From assembly GCA_903835235.1 (NCBI GenBank), contig CAILMF010000058.1, positions 62,001 through 126,000 on the forward strand: DNA of 64,000 bases, read 5' to 3'. Origin of the DNA: an uncultured Rhodospirillales bacterium (GTDB lineage: Bacteria > Pseudomonadota > Alphaproteobacteria > Acetobacterales > Acetobacteraceae). The position numbers and the translations under genes are program-made. The notes beneath the pieces were generated by a model. It saw only the letters and a list, made by a program, of their open reading frames with translations, was not told the DNA's origin and did not search any database. Shown piece by piece: positions 55,531-64,000 of this stretch. How positions within the stretch are numbered: position 1 is the stretch's first letter; each line of letters starts with the position of its first letter.

Positions 55531-57522
55531 ATGGAAGGCAGTATCCCCATGGCAGGGCTTGGCGCGGCAACGCTGCCGGCAACGGCCGCGGCCCTGCGCT
55601 TCCACCGCTTCGGCGGGCCGGAGGTGCTGGCCCTGGAAGACCTGCCCATCGCCCCACCCGCCGCCGGGGAGGCGCTGGTCGCCGTCCACGCCGCCTCGAT
55701 CAACCCGTCGGACGCCAAGAACGTCGCGGGCCGCATGCGCCAGACCACCCCGCCGCGCACCCCCGGCCGCGACTTCGCGGGCACCGTGGTCGCCGGCCCG
55801 GCGGAATGGCCGGGCGCCGAGGTCTGGGGCACCGGCGGCGATCTCGGCTTCACGAAGGATGGCAGCCACGCCCAGCTGCTGCGCCTGCCCCTCGCCGCCC
55901 TGGCGCGCAAGCCGGCCAATCTCAGCTTCGCCCAGGCCGGCGCGGTCGGCGTCAACTACGTCACCGCCGCCATCGGCCTGGACTACGCCGCGCTGCAACC
56001 TGGCGAGACCGTCCTGGTGCTCGGCGCCAGCGGTGGCGTCGGCGGCGCCGCCTGCGCCATTGCCCGGCAGCGCGGCGCCACCGTCATCGCCGCCCAACGC
56101 GGCCGGCCACAGCCGGAGCAACCCGCGGCGCAGACCGCGCATCGCTTCATCGACCTCAACGTCATCAGCCCCGGCGAGGCGGTCAGCGCCTTCACCGGCG
56201 GGCGCGGCGTGGACGTGGTGTTTGATTGTGTCGGCAACATCCCGCTGACCTCCAGCGCCATGGGCGGTCTGGCCATGCGCGGCCGCGTGGTGGTCATCGC
56301 CGGCACGCCGGGCGAAAAGCTCGGCCTGGAGCTCATCCCGTTCTACCGGAAGGAAGCCCGGCTGATCGGCGTGGACAGCCTGAAGCGCGGCACCGCCGAA
56401 TGCGCCACGCTGCTGGAAGCGCTGCGCCCCGGCTTCGAGAGCGGCGCCTTCCCCGCCCCCGTCATCGCCCACAGCTTCCCGCTGGACCAGGCGCGCGAAG
56501 CCTACAGCCTGGTCAACAGCGGCACCCGTGGCCGCGTCATCCTCACGCCCCTTGCCGCGCCCACGCACGCCTCAACCCGCGCGCCTACGCACGCCTCAAC
56601 CCGCGCGCCTACGCACGCCTCAACTCGCGCGCCTACGCACGACCCCATCCGCATCGCAGGAGCCCCCGCCATGCCCGACGCCCACGTCACCTACACCGAC
56701 GCCAACCTGACCGAAGCCGTGCTGGCCCGCATCCAGCCGGAAGTCCCGGCGCGCACCAAGGAGATCATGACGGCGCTGCTGAAGCACGCCCACGCCTTCG
56801 TGCGGGACGTGAAGCTGACGCCGGCGGAATGGGATGCCGGCATCAAGTTCCTCTCCGCCATGGGTCCCTTCGTCACCGACAAGCGCAATGAATGGATCCT
56901 GCTGTCGGACGTCACCGGCGTGACCATGCTGGTGGATGCCATCACCCATGCCAGCACCGAGGGCGTCACCGAGACCACCGTGCTCGGCCCCTTCCACCGC
57001 GAGAACCCGCCGGTGCTGAAGAACGGCGACAACATCGCCCCTGGCCTGGTCGGTGAGATGCTGGAAGTCCGCGTCGTCATCGCCGACGCCGCGGGCAAGC
57101 CGATCCAGGGCGCACAAGTAGACGTCTGGCACGCCGACAAGGATGGCGGCTACGACAGCCAGATCGGCGACGGCAACACCCACATGATGCGTGGCCGCTT
57201 CGTGACCGGTGCCGACGGCGTGGTCCATTTCTGGACCGTGAACCCCAGCTGCTACCCGGTGCCGCATGACGGCCCCGCCGGCCAGGTGCTGGCCGCCATG
57301 GGCCGCGGCCCGATGCGCCCCGCCCATGTCCATTTCTGGATCAAGGCGCCCGGCTACCGCGACCTGATCACCCACATCTTCGCCGATGGCGACAAGTACC
57401 TGTACGAGGACGCGGTCTTCGGCGTGAAGGCCAGCCTGGTGGCGGACTTCGAGGCCAAGCGGAAGGCCGGCACCAGCGACCACCTGGAACTGGAATACGA
57501 GTTCCGCATCCCGAAGGCCTGA
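55531..57522 (+). CDS. Quinone oxidoreductase fused in frame to an intradiol ring-cleavage dioxygenase
   Basis: One open frame of 663 codons. Residues 1-340 are a zinc-free medium-chain reductase: FGGPEVLALEDLP, NPSDAKNVAG and the NADPH loop GASGGVGGAA. Residues 341-375 are a PTHASTRA repeat. From residue 381 (M of MPDAHVTYTD) comes a 283-residue hydroxyquinol-1,2-dioxygenase-type enzyme. It has the iron ligands Tyr in GGYDSQ, Tyr in PSCYPVPHDG and two His in PAHVHFWI. Read-through is real in the frame, but a strong internal ribosome-binding site means the dioxygenase can also be made alone. Confidence 0.85.
   Translation: MEGSIPMAGLGAATLPATAAALRFHRFGGPEVLALEDLPIAPPAAGEALVAVHAASINPSDAKNVAGRMRQTTPPRTPGRDFAGTVVAGPAEWPGAEVWGTGGDLGFTKDGSHAQLLRLPLAALARKPANLSFAQAGAVGVNYVTAAIGLDYAALQPGETVLVLGASGGVGGAACAIARQRGATVIAAQRGRPQPEQPAAQTAHRFIDLNVISPGEAVSAFTGGRGVDVVFDCVGNIPLTSSAMGGLAMRGRVVVIAGTPGEKLGLELIPFYRKEARLIGVDSLKRGTAECATLLEALRPGFESGAFPAPVIAHSFPLDQAREAYSLVNSGTRGRVILTPLAAPTHASTRAPTHASTRAPTHASTRAPTHDPIRIAGAPAMPDAHVTYTDANLTEAVLARIQPEVPARTKEIMTALLKHAHAFVRDVKLTPAEWDAGIKFLSAMGPFVTDKRNEWILLSDVTGVTMLVDAITHASTEGVTETTVLGPFHRENPPVLKNGDNIAPGLVGEMLEVRVVIADAAGKPIQGAQVDVWHADKDGGYDSQIGDGNTHMMRGRFVTGADGVVHFWTVNPSCYPVPHDGPAGQVLAAMGRGPMRPAHVHFWIKAPGYRDLITHIFADGDKYLYEDAVFGVKASLVADFEAKRKAGTSDHLELEYEFRIPKA
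56560..56641 (+). repeat. 24-base coding tandem repeat at the domain junction
   Basis: Three full copies (56560-56583, 56584-56607 and 56608-56631) and a 10-base fourth encode PTHASTRA. They differ by one or two bases. They bridge the oxidoreductase and the dioxygenase and have no stop codon in the coding frame. Confidence 0.9.
56658..56662 (+). promoter_or_regulatory. Internal ribosome-binding site of the dioxygenase
   Basis: AGGAG lies 8 bases before the ATG at 56671, inside the fused frame. It allows independent translation of the dioxygenase domain as a 283-residue protein, the usual family length. Confidence 0.65.
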
Positions 57523-57524
57523 CC

Positions 57525-58619
57525 ATGGCGCAGGGCAGCAAGGCCCCCACCGGCACGCTCGGGGGCGACCCGACCGGAGCGGGCCGCCACGCCTCCAGCA
57601 GCGTGGTGCGGGCCTGCCTGGACGGCACCGCGCCCTGCGCGCTGCGCCGCCGCGCGCTGCTGGCCCTGCTCGCCGCCCCGGCCATCGCCACGTCCCCGGC
57701 CCGCGCCCAGCCGGCCTGGCCAACCCAGACCATATCCCTCGTCATCCCCTTCGCCCCCGGTGGCCCGACCGACGCCGTCGCCCGGCTGATGGCCGAGTCG
57801 CTGGGCCGCGACCTCGGCCAGAACGTGGTGGTGGAGAACGCGGCCGGCGGCGGCGGCACCATCGGTGCGCTGCGCGTGGCCCAGGCCCGGCCGGATGGCC
57901 ACACCCTGCTGCTGCACAATATCGGCATGGCCACCGCGCCGGCGCTGTACCGCCGCCTGCCCTACGACCCCGTGGCCGACTTCGAGTGCATCGGCCTGAT
58001 CACGCCCGTACCGATGGTCTGGGTCGCCCGGCCGGACTTCCCCGCCCGCGACTTCGCCGCCGCCATCGCCCATATCCGCGCCCAGCGGGAAGCCGTGAAC
58101 CTGGCGCATGCCGGCCTCGGCTCCGGCTCGCAGCTCTGCGGCACCTTGTTGCAGGCCCAGTTGCAGGCGCCGATGACCGCCATCGTGTTTCGCGGCACCG
58201 GCCCGATCTATCCGGAGCTGCTGGGCAACCGGGTGGACCTGGTCTGCGACCAGACCACCGGCGCCATCCCGCAGATCGCCGGCGGCCGGGTCCACGCGCT
58301 GGCCGTCGCCTCGCCGCACCGCCTGCCGCAACTGCCGAATGTGCCGACAGCCGCAGAGGCGGGGTTGCCGGGTTTCGAGGTCACCATCTGGCACGGCCTC
58401 TACGCCCCCAAGGGCACGCCGCCCGCCATCATCGCCCGCGCCAACCAGGCCCTGCGCGCCAGCCTGGCCGACCCGCGGGTGATCCGCCGGCTGGACGAAC
58501 TGGGCGCCAGCCCCGAGCCGATGGAGCGCGTGACCCCCGCCGCCCACCGCGCCTACCTGGTCAGCGAAATCGCCCGCTGGCGCCCACTGCTGCAAGCCGC
58601 CGGCGAATACGCCGACTGA
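57525..58619 (+). CDS. Bug-family substrate-binding protein
   Basis: A 364-residue open frame ending in a Bug-type periplasmic binding protein: PAWPTQTISLVIPFAPGGPTDAVAR, VVENAAGGGGTIGALR and the later YAPKGTPPAIIAR. The signal peptide LRRRALLALLAAPAIATSPARA begins only about residue 41, so translation from 57525 would give an unusually long front. A GTG near 57604 is another possible start. It follows the dioxygenase stop by 2 bases, a likely functional link. Confidence 0.88.
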   Translation: MAQGSKAPTGTLGGDPTGAGRHASSSVVRACLDGTAPCALRRRALLALLAAPAIATSPARAQPAWPTQTISLVIPFAPGGPTDAVARLMAESLGRDLGQNVVVENAAGGGGTIGALRVAQARPDGHTLLLHNIGMATAPALYRRLPYDPVADFECIGLITPVPMVWVARPDFPARDFAAAIAHIRAQREAVNLAHAGLGSGSQLCGTLLQAQLQAPMTAIVFRGTGPIYPELLGNRVDLVCDQTTGAIPQIAGGRVHALAVASPHRLPQLPNVPTAAEAGLPGFEVTIWHGLYAPKGTPPAIIARANQALRASLADPRVIRRLDELGASPEPMERVTPAAHRAYLVSEIARWRPLLQAAGEYAD

Positions 58620-58772
58620 GCCGGCGGGGCGGTTGCGCCAGCCGTCTCACCCTGCCCCAGCCGGTGTGTCACCTGCGCAGCCGCCCCCGCGGCGACCTTT
58701 GTCGGACTCGCACGCAACCCCTGGTGGTTTTGTTCTGCCCGCTGCTAGTCTGCTGCGGGAACGGGGCACGAC

Positions 58773-59714
58773 ATGCGCAATCCCGGCGGCCAGAAGGGTC
58801 ACCACCACGCCAGCGAGGCCAGCCTGGCCTTCCTAGACCAGGCCGAGCTTGAACTGCGCGCCGCGCTCGGCATCTCGCGCCTCGCGGCGATGCCTGCATC
58901 CTCGGCCGCCACGTCGGTGCCGGCGTCAGCCAGCGCGCCAACTGCCCCGCGCCCGCCCGCCGCCAGGCCGGCGCCACCGCCCGCGCCAAAGCCCGTCCCC
59001 GCCCTGCCCCTGCTACCGCCCGAGACGGCGGAAGCCGAGCCGCCACCCGGCTATCTCGGCCACCGCGCCCGCATGCGGGAAAAGCTGCTGAAGGCCGGCC
59101 CGGACGCGCTGCTGGACCACGAGATGCTGGAGATGGTCCTCTTCCTCGCCCTGCCCCGGCGCGACACCAAGCCCATCGCCAAGGCGCTGCTCGCCCGCTT
59201 CGGCAGCTTCGCCAACGCCATCGCCGCCCCGGTCGAGGAGCTGCGCCGCATCGAGGGCCTCGGCGATGCCGGCCTGGCCGCGCTGAAGCTGGTGCAGGGC
59301 GCCGCGCTGCGCCTGCAGGCCGCGGAGGTGCTGGACAAGCCGCTGCTGAACAACTGGGACCGCCTGCTGGCCTACCTCAACGCCAGCCTGGCGCGCGAAC
59401 GGATCGAGCAGTTCCACGTCCTGTACCTGGACAGCAAGAACCGCCTGATCGCCGACGAGGCCCAGGCCCGCGGCACCGTCAACCACACCCCGGTCTACCC
59501 GCGGGAGATCGTCAAGCGCGCACTGGAGTTGCACGCGACGGCGTTGATCCTGGTGCACAACCACCCCAGCGGCGACCCGACGCCGAGCCGCGCCGATATC
59601 GACATGACCGCCGCCATCAAGCAGGCCGCCGCGGTGCTGGAGATTGTGCTGCACGACCACCTGATTGTCGGCAATGGCCGCCACCTGTCGTTGCGGCGGG
59701 AGGGGCTGATCTGA
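58773..59714 (+). CDS. radC: RadC-family JAMM-domain protein
   Basis: A 313-residue protein. A Pro/Ala-rich stretch (about residues 38-88) precedes UPF0758/RadC. The N-terminal helix-hairpin-helix-like part contains LRRIEGLGDAG, and the C-terminal JAMM metalloprotease-like motif is HNHPSGDPTPSRAD near residues 263-276, with the upstream Glu at EIVKRALE. RadC was named for repair, but its role is not established. The long N-terminal low-complexity segment is unlike the short E. coli protein. Confidence 0.93.
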   Translation: MRNPGGQKGHHHASEASLAFLDQAELELRAALGISRLAAMPASSAATSVPASASAPTAPRPPAARPAPPPAPKPVPALPLLPPETAEAEPPPGYLGHRARMREKLLKAGPDALLDHEMLEMVLFLALPRRDTKPIAKALLARFGSFANAIAAPVEELRRIEGLGDAGLAALKLVQGAALRLQAAEVLDKPLLNNWDRLLAYLNASLARERIEQFHVLYLDSKNRLIADEAQARGTVNHTPVYPREIVKRALELHATALILVHNHPSGDPTPSRADIDMTAAIKQAAAVLEIVLHDHLIVGNGRHLSLRREGLI

Positions 59715-59756
59715 AGCAATATCCGTTCTGATGGGAGCATCAGAACGGATATTGCT
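59715..59756. repeat. Perfect palindrome, family A copy 2
   Basis: AGCAATATCCGTTCTGATG at 59715-59733 is exactly complementary to 59738-59756, a 19-base stem with a GGAG loop. It begins directly after the radC stop, in a convergent space. The core matches 9621-9666. It could stop transcription from both sides, though no T-run follows. Confidence 0.85.
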
Positions 59757-59806
59757 CCAGCCTCGCCCAAACGGCCGCGCCCGGAAAACCGGCTCCGGCC
59801 CGGCCC

Positions 59807-60409
59807 TCAGCGCGTCCTGAGGGCCGCGACGATGGCGCTGGCGAAGGCCGGCGCATCGGCCAGGGCCGGGGCTGCCCGGGGCATGCTGACGCGCAGCCGC
59901 ACCAGGTTGCCGCCCACGCCGCCGGCGCAGACCAGGCCTTCCACGGGCTGGCGACCGAAGGTGCCCGCCAGTTCGGCGCAATTCAGCACCGCGCGGCCCG
60001 CAACCTCCAGCGGAAAGCGCCGGGTTTCGCGCATTTGCCGGGCGCGGTCGCGCCCCTGCACCGCATCGTTCAGTTCAGCCTGGAAGGCGGCCTGGGCTTC
60101 CGCCGAGGCAGGGCCATCCGCCAGGCCAGCCCCAACCGAGGCCAGCTTGACCACGGCGGCGGCACGCTGCCGCGCGGCCGGCGTGGCATAGGCCACTTCC
60201 TGCCCAACCCCGGGCGGCGCCGCCGGCAGGGTCTGGCCGCGGCGGAACCCCGCCGCTTCAGGCGGCAGGCGCCCGGCCGCATCCTGCAGGCTGAGACGGG
60301 GCGCCGGTTGGGTTGCCAGGGCGGTCGCCGCGGGGTCGCCCTCCGGCGGCGCACAGGTGGCCAGGGCCAGAAGCGGCGCCAGGACGACGCCGCGCCATGC
60401 CTGCCGCAC
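59807..60409 (-). CDS. Possible secreted or lipoprotein of unknown function
   Basis: A 200-residue protein starting with GTG at 60409, 3 bases after the TerC-family stop. The N-terminus QAWRGVVLAPLLALATCAPPEGDP is a signal peptide, possibly with a lipobox (LATC is not ideal because Thr precedes Cys). The mature part has AQAAFQAELNDAVQGRDRARQMR and a small domain with NCAELAGTFGRQPVEGLVCAGG, whose two Cys may pair. I do not recognise a family. Confidence 0.65.
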   Translation of the reverse strand: MRQAWRGVVLAPLLALATCAPPEGDPAATALATQPAPRLSLQDAAGRLPPEAAGFRRGQTLPAAPPGVGQEVAYATPAARQRAAAVVKLASVGAGLADGPASAEAQAAFQAELNDAVQGRDRARQMRETRRFPLEVAGRAVLNCAELAGTFGRQPVEGLVCAGGVGGNLVRLRVSMPRAAPALADAPAFASAIVAALRTR

Positions 60410-60411
60410 GC

Positions 60412-61110
60412 CTAGCCGCCAAGCCGCGGTGCCGCCGGCGCCTGCACCACAAGGGCCGGCACCTGCTGCAACGCGGCATGGCCGCTGCCGTACTTGGCCC
60501 ACAGGTGGGTGCTGTCCTCGTAGACCATCTTCGCGCCGATCCAGACGATCAGGGCCACGCCGATATAGGCCAGCACCGGGAACTTCTCGAGCAGCTTGGA
60601 GATCAGCGTCGCCGCCACTCCCATCAGCAGGATCGAGATGACCAGGCCGATGATCAGCATGTTCATGTTGCCCGCCGCCGCGCCGGCCACCGCCAGCACG
60701 TTGTCCAGGCTCATGGAGACGTCGGCGACCACGATCTGCCGCAGCGCCTGCCCCATGGTCTTCTCCTCGGCGTGGTGCGTCGGGTCGTGGGAGTCCTCGT
60801 CCTTCTGGCGAAGCTCCTTGTAGAAGCCATAGGCAATCCACAGCAGCAGCAGGCCGCCGATCAGCATCAGGCCCGGGATCTGCAGCAGGTAGACCGCGGC
60901 CAGGCTGAGCACGATGCGCAGCACCACCGCCAGCACCATGCCGAACATGATGGCCTGGCTGCGCTTCGCGGGCGGCAGGCCGGCCGCGGCCAGCGCGATC
61001 AGCACGGCATTGTCGCCGGACAGGATGATGTTCACGCCCAGGATCGTGGCGAGCGTCGCCCAATCAAAGCTTTGCATGATCGAGTCGAGACTGATGGCGG
61101 ACAGGTCCAT
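60412..61110 (-). CDS. TerC/Alx-family integral membrane protein
   Basis: A 232-residue membrane protein with about seven helices. Family motifs are NIILSGDNAVLIALA and VADVSMSLDNVLAVAGAA, each with the acidic Asp-Asn pair that binds cations. TerC-family members export or balance manganese or calcium in several bacteria. The loop KDEDSHDPTHHAEEK is acidic and His-rich. The ATG at 61110 has GGAG upstream. Its neighbour upstream is a paralogue. Confidence 0.9.
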   Translation of the reverse strand: MDLSAISLDSIMQSFDWATLATILGVNIILSGDNAVLIALAAAGLPPAKRSQAIMFGMVLAVVLRIVLSLAAVYLLQIPGLMLIGGLLLLWIAYGFYKELRQKDEDSHDPTHHAEEKTMGQALRQIVVADVSMSLDNVLAVAGAAAGNMNMLIIGLVISILLMGVAATLISKLLEKFPVLAYIGVALIVWIGAKMVYEDSTHLWAKYGSGHAALQQVPALVVQAPAAPRLGG

Positions 61111-61253
61111 TCGGGCGCTCCGGGCGGTATCGTTTTCGGCATGGGGCCGGGATTCGGCCGACGCGACCCTATTGGACCGCCCCGCCCGTGTGAAGCGTGA
61201 ACCGTAGGTCACGCTACCCCAACCGCACGCCCTCCCGCAGGGCCCTCAGCCGG

Positions 61254-62000
61254 TCAGTCGGCCCGCCTGAGTGGCATCGTGACAATCCGCGCAACCCAGG
61301 CGAGCACCGCCACCTGCCCGGCCGTGGCCAGGGCCCAGATCCAGGGCGGGAACAGCGCCGGCTGCGCCAGGTAGCCAAGCGGCAGCAGCAGCCAGCCATA
61401 ATTCCCCGGCACCTGGTCGGCCACCTCATGGGTGCCCTCCCAGATCATGTCGCCCGCGACATAGAGAATCATCGCCAGGCCCAGCCAGCCGACCCAGCGG
61501 TGCCGTTCCAGCAGCCGGGCAATCCCGTTCGCGGCCACGCCCATCAGCACCACGGAAATCGCCAGGCCGATGACCATCACCTCCAGGTGATCCTTGGCGG
61601 CGCCGGCCACGGCCAGCACGTTGTCCAGGCTCATCGAGACGTCGGCGACCAGGATCGTCAGCACCGCCTGGCCCAGCGTCTTCGGCGCCGCGCCCTCCGC
61701 CCCGGCGTGTTCAGACGCGTGGGATCGGCGCAACTCGCCGACCATCTTCCAGCACACCCACAGCAGCAGCAGCCCGCCGGCCAGCGTCACGCCGACAATC
61801 GCCAGCAGTTGCGTGGTGATGGCGGCGAAGCCGATCCGCATCACCGTGGCGGCGCCAATGCCCCACAGGATCGCCTGGCGACGCTGCGCCGGTGGCAAGC
61901 CAGCCGCGGCCATGCCGACGATGATGGCGTTGTCGCCGGCCAGGACGACATCGATGAAAAGAACCTGGGCCAGCGGAACCAGCCAGTCCGGCATCAGCAT
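61254..62000 (-). CDS. TerC/YjbE-family integral membrane protein, paralogue
   Basis: A 248-residue protein of the same family: VVLAGDNAIIVGMAAAGLPP, then VADVSMSLDNVLAVAGAAKDHLEV, so the acidic ion-binding pairs are kept. Seven hydrophobic helices are visible. The ATG at 62000 has AAGGAG upstream; a second ATG at 61994 is possible. It is divergent to purB and followed by the first TerC-type gene, so two metal-export-like genes lie in one unit. Confidence 0.9.
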   Translation of the reverse strand: MLMPDWLVPLAQVLFIDVVLAGDNAIIVGMAAAGLPPAQRRQAILWGIGAATVMRIGFAAITTQLLAIVGVTLAGGLLLLWVCWKMVGELRRSHASEHAGAEGAAPKTLGQAVLTILVADVSMSLDNVLAVAGAAKDHLEVMVIGLAISVVLMGVAANGIARLLERHRWVGWLGLAMILYVAGDMIWEGTHEVADQVPGNYGWLLLPLGYLAQPALFPPWIWALATAGQVAVLAWVARIVTMPLRRAD

Positions 62001-62172
62001 GGAAAACGCGCTCCTTCGTGCAAACCGCGGTTCAGATGAATATTGGGTAATGATTTGGCAAGGGGGGCCGCTGCGCTTTCCGCACGCCTCGGCTTGCCAT
62101 TCCGCCGCGCCGGGGCCAAACCGCCGGCTTCCGCGCCCCGGCTTTCCAGCCCCTTGCCGCATGAGGCCTGCC

Positions 62173-63504
62173 ATGGTCCCCCGTTATTCCCGCCCGCAGA
62201 TGGCCTCGATCTGGTCGCCCGAGGAGCGCTACCGCATCTGGTTCGAGATCGAGGCCCTGGCCGCCGAGGCGATGGCCGCCCTCGGCACCATCCCGGCCGA
62301 AGCCGCCCGCGTCATCCGCGACAAGGGCACTCCCCGTGCAGCGGCCATCGGCGCCGAGGCGGTGGAACGGATCGACGAGATCGAGCGCGTCACCCGCCAC
62401 GACGTCATCGCCTTCCTGACCTACATGCAGGAAGGCATCGGGCCGGAAGCCCGCTTCATGCACCAGGGCATGACCTCCTCCGACGTGCTGGACACCTGCC
62501 TGGCCGTGCAGATGACCCGCGCCGCGGACCTGCTGATCGCCGACCTTGATGCCCTGCTGGCGGCGCTGAAGGCCCGCGCGATGGAGCACAAGCACACGCC
62601 GACCATCGGCCGCAGCCACGGCATCCATGCCGAGCCGACCACCTTCGGCCTGAAGCTGGCCGGCCACTATGCCGAGTTCGTCCGCAACCGCGCCCGCCTG
62701 GTCGCCGCCCGCGCGGAAGTGGCCACCTGCGCCATCTCCGGCCCGGTCGGCACCTTTGCCAGCGTGAACCCAAGCGTCGAAGCCTTCGTCGCCGGCAAGC
62801 TCGGCCTGTCCGTGGAGCCCGTCTCCACCCAGGTCATCCCGCGCGACCGCCACGCCGCCTTCTTCAGCGCCCTGGCCATCGTGGCCTCGGGCATCGAGCG
62901 CCTGGCCACCGAAGTCCGCCACCTCCAGCGCAGCGAAGTGCGGGAAGCCGAGGAATTCTTCCACGCGGGCCAGAAGGGCTCGTCCAGCATGCCGCACAAG
63001 CGCAACCCGGTGCTTTCAGAGAACCTGACCGGCCTGGCCCGGCTGGTGCGCGGCTACGTCACCCCGGCGCTGGAGAACGTCACCCTCTGGCATGAACGCG
63101 ACATCAGCCATTCCAGCGTGGAACGCGTGATCGCGCCGGACGCCACCATCGCGCTGGACTTCGCCCTCTCCCGCCTCACGGGCATGATGGAGAAGCTGGT
63201 GGTCTACCCCCAGCGCATGCAGCAGAACCTGGAAAGCCTCGGCGGCGTGGTCCACTCCCAGAAGGTGCTGCTGGCGCTGACCCAGGCCGGCATCAGCCGG
63301 GAAGCCGCCTATGCCGCGGTGCAGGAAGCCGCCATGACCACCTGGCGCGCGCTGGGCACCCCGGAGGTCCGCAGCTTCCGCGACAACCTGCTGCTGAACG
63401 CGGAAGTCGCCAGCCACTTCGACGCCGCCAAGCTGGGCCAGGTGATGGACCCGACCCGCGACTTCGCCCAGGTGGAGACGGTGTTCCAGCGCGTCTTCGG
63501 CTGA
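62173..63504 (+). CDS. purB: Adenylosuccinate lyase
   Basis: Catalyses two steps of purine synthesis: release of fumarate from SAICAR and from adenylosuccinate. The 443-residue protein starts [17 protein letters not shown], as usual for the short bacterial type. It has [23 protein letters not shown] with the general-base-region His, and the signature loop [11 protein letters not shown] (about residues 274-284). An in-frame ATG at 62161 is too early by comparison. purF lies 60 kb away in the window. Confidence 0.97.
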   Translation: MVPRYSRPQMASIWSPEERYRIWFEIEALAAEAMAALGTIPAEAARVIRDKGTPRAAAIGAEAVERIDEIERVTRHDVIAFLTYMQEGIGPEARFMHQGMTSSDVLDTCLAVQMTRAADLLIADLDALLAALKARAMEHKHTPTIGRSHGIHAEPTTFGLKLAGHYAEFVRNRARLVAARAEVATCAISGPVGTFASVNPSVEAFVAGKLGLSVEPVSTQVIPRDRHAAFFSALAIVASGIERLATEVRHLQRSEVREAEEFFHAGQKGSSSMPHKRNPVLSENLTGLARLVRGYVTPALENVTLWHERDISHSSVERVIAPDATIALDFALSRLTGMMEKLVVYPQRMQQNLESLGGVVHSQKVLLALTQAGISREAAYAAVQEAAMTTWRALGTPEVRSFRDNLLLNAEVASHFDAAKLGQVMDPTRDFAQVETVFQRVFG

Positions 63505-63623
63505 AGCGTGGGGCGCCGGGGCCGGCGCGCGGAATCTCGCCCGGCCGCCTGGATTTTGCCATAGGGACAACCCATCCTGCTGGGCAAGTTCCTGCTTCGG
63601 GAGCCGGCAAGGAGGAGGCCATC

Positions 63624-63872
63624 ATGCAACCGCTCAGGATCGTTCTGGCCGCGACCGCCATGGCGCTGCCCCTGCTGGCCTTGGCCCCGGCCGAGGCGCA
63701 GGCGCAGTACTACGGCAAGGGTGGCTACTACCCGCCGCCGCCCCCGCCGCCGCCCTACTACTACCGCCCGCCGCCACCGCCGCCGCCGGCCTACTACTAC
63801 TACCGCCCGGCCCCGCCGCCGCCGCCCTATTGGCACCGGCCGCACCACCATCATTGGGGCCATCGCTGGTAG
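63624..63872 (+). CDS. Small secreted Pro/Tyr/His-rich protein
   Basis: An 82-residue protein. Residues 1-28 are a clear signal peptide (MQPLRIVLAATAMALPLLALAPAEA, cut near AQAQ). The mature 54 residues are almost only Pro, Tyr, His, Trp and Arg (YYPPPPPPPPYYYRPPP, then HRPHHHHWGHRW). It is likely secreted, possibly envelope-associated or metal-binding through the His-rich tail. AGGAGG lies 7 bases before the ATG. Function is unknown. Confidence 0.75.
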   Translation: MQPLRIVLAATAMALPLLALAPAEAQAQYYGKGGYYPPPPPPPPYYYRPPPPPPPAYYYYRPAPPPPPYWHRPHHHHWGHRW

Positions 63873-63884
63873 CCCGCGCCCACC

Positions 63885-64000
63885 TTGTGCACCGTCGTTG
63901 TCCTGCGCCGGCCGGGCGCCGCCTGGCCGCTGCTGCTTGCCGCCAACCGCGACGAACGGCAGGACCGCGCCTGGGACGCCCCCGCCGCGCATTGGCCTGA
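63885..64000 (+). CDS. NRDE-family protein, N-terminal fragment
   Basis: The reading frame runs to the window end. It starts with TTG and encodes (M)CTVVVLRRPGAAWPLLLAANRDER, the N-terminus of the NRDE/TANGO2 family with Cys2, an N-terminal-nucleophile-like position, and the Asn-Arg-Asp-Glu motif. The gene continues beyond 64000. No good ribosome-binding site is visible, so the start is chosen from family likeness. Confidence 0.75.
   Translation, partial: MCTVVVLRRPGAAWPLLLAANRDERQDRAWDAPAAHWP

Noticed and set aside
61111-61253. A yybP-ykoY manganese riboswitch ahead of the first TerC-type gene
   Set aside because: The leader contains GGTTGGGGTAGC, near the known GGGGAGTAGC, but it is two bases short in the key loop, and the partner loop is not clear. 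A covariance-model search would decide.

Overview
The window is 64 kb of very GC-rich DNA, about 70% by eye. It is almost fully coding and has no tRNA, rRNA, CRISPR array or transposase that I can see. The gene content points to an alphaproteobacterium, most likely an acetic-acid-bacteria relative such as Roseomonas (Acetobacteraceae). The reasons are the broken dnaB-alr-radA-cvpA-purF run, an FdxA-CarD pair, a SUV3-like helicase next to an S4 protein, and six orphan Bug-type solute-binding proteins of tripartite tricarboxylate transporters. The genus is inferred; the family is moderately sure.

Layout. 1-14163: core genes on the minus strand (dnaB, alr, mlaE, mlaF, then an ATP-grasp-like protein, a TauD/TfdA dioxygenase, an EAL-CBS-GGDEF regulator, radA, a solute-binding protein, cvpA, purF and an SDR). 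14164-31774: an MFS gene, the SUV3-like helicase, S4 protein, fdxA, CarD regulator, a low-GC pair (unknown protein plus PIN-like protein), a CDF metal exporter, bamD, then the overlapping chain recN / small protein / ligA / metallo-hydrolase, a solute-binding protein and aminopeptidase P. 31775-42823: a DUF1127 protein, MFS, MOSC, a PEP mutase/isocitrate lyase-like enzyme, a second dioxygenase, two convergent solute-binding proteins, and leucine biosynthesis (leuC, leuD, leuB) preceded by an amidohydrolase.

43036-53898 is a compact plus-strand catabolic cluster: UbiD-like decarboxylase, FMN hydroxy-acid dehydrogenase, cupin protein, solute-binding protein, a three-subunit molybdenum hydroxylase (large subunit fused to a CoxG-like domain), acyl-CoA synthetase and enoyl-CoA hydratase. 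Most junctions are short or overlapping. Together they could take up, hydroxylate, activate to the CoA ester and degrade an organic (perhaps aromatic) acid; the substrate is unknown. 53852-55463 is a coupled minus-strand trio (DUF2786, SprT-like, TIGR02444-like). At 55531-57522 a quinone oxidoreductase and an intradiol dioxygenase lie in one open frame joined by a 24-base tandem repeat. The window ends with radC, a possible lipoprotein, two TerC-family genes, purB, a Pro/Tyr-rich secreted protein and the start of an NRDE-family gene.

Noncoding structure: palindromic elements that recur in distant intergenic spaces (9621, 9681, 9745, 42858, 42920, 59715), DnaA-box-like sites upstream of dnaB, and two operator-like palindromes in divergent spacers. 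No gene-free stretch exceeds 300 bases.
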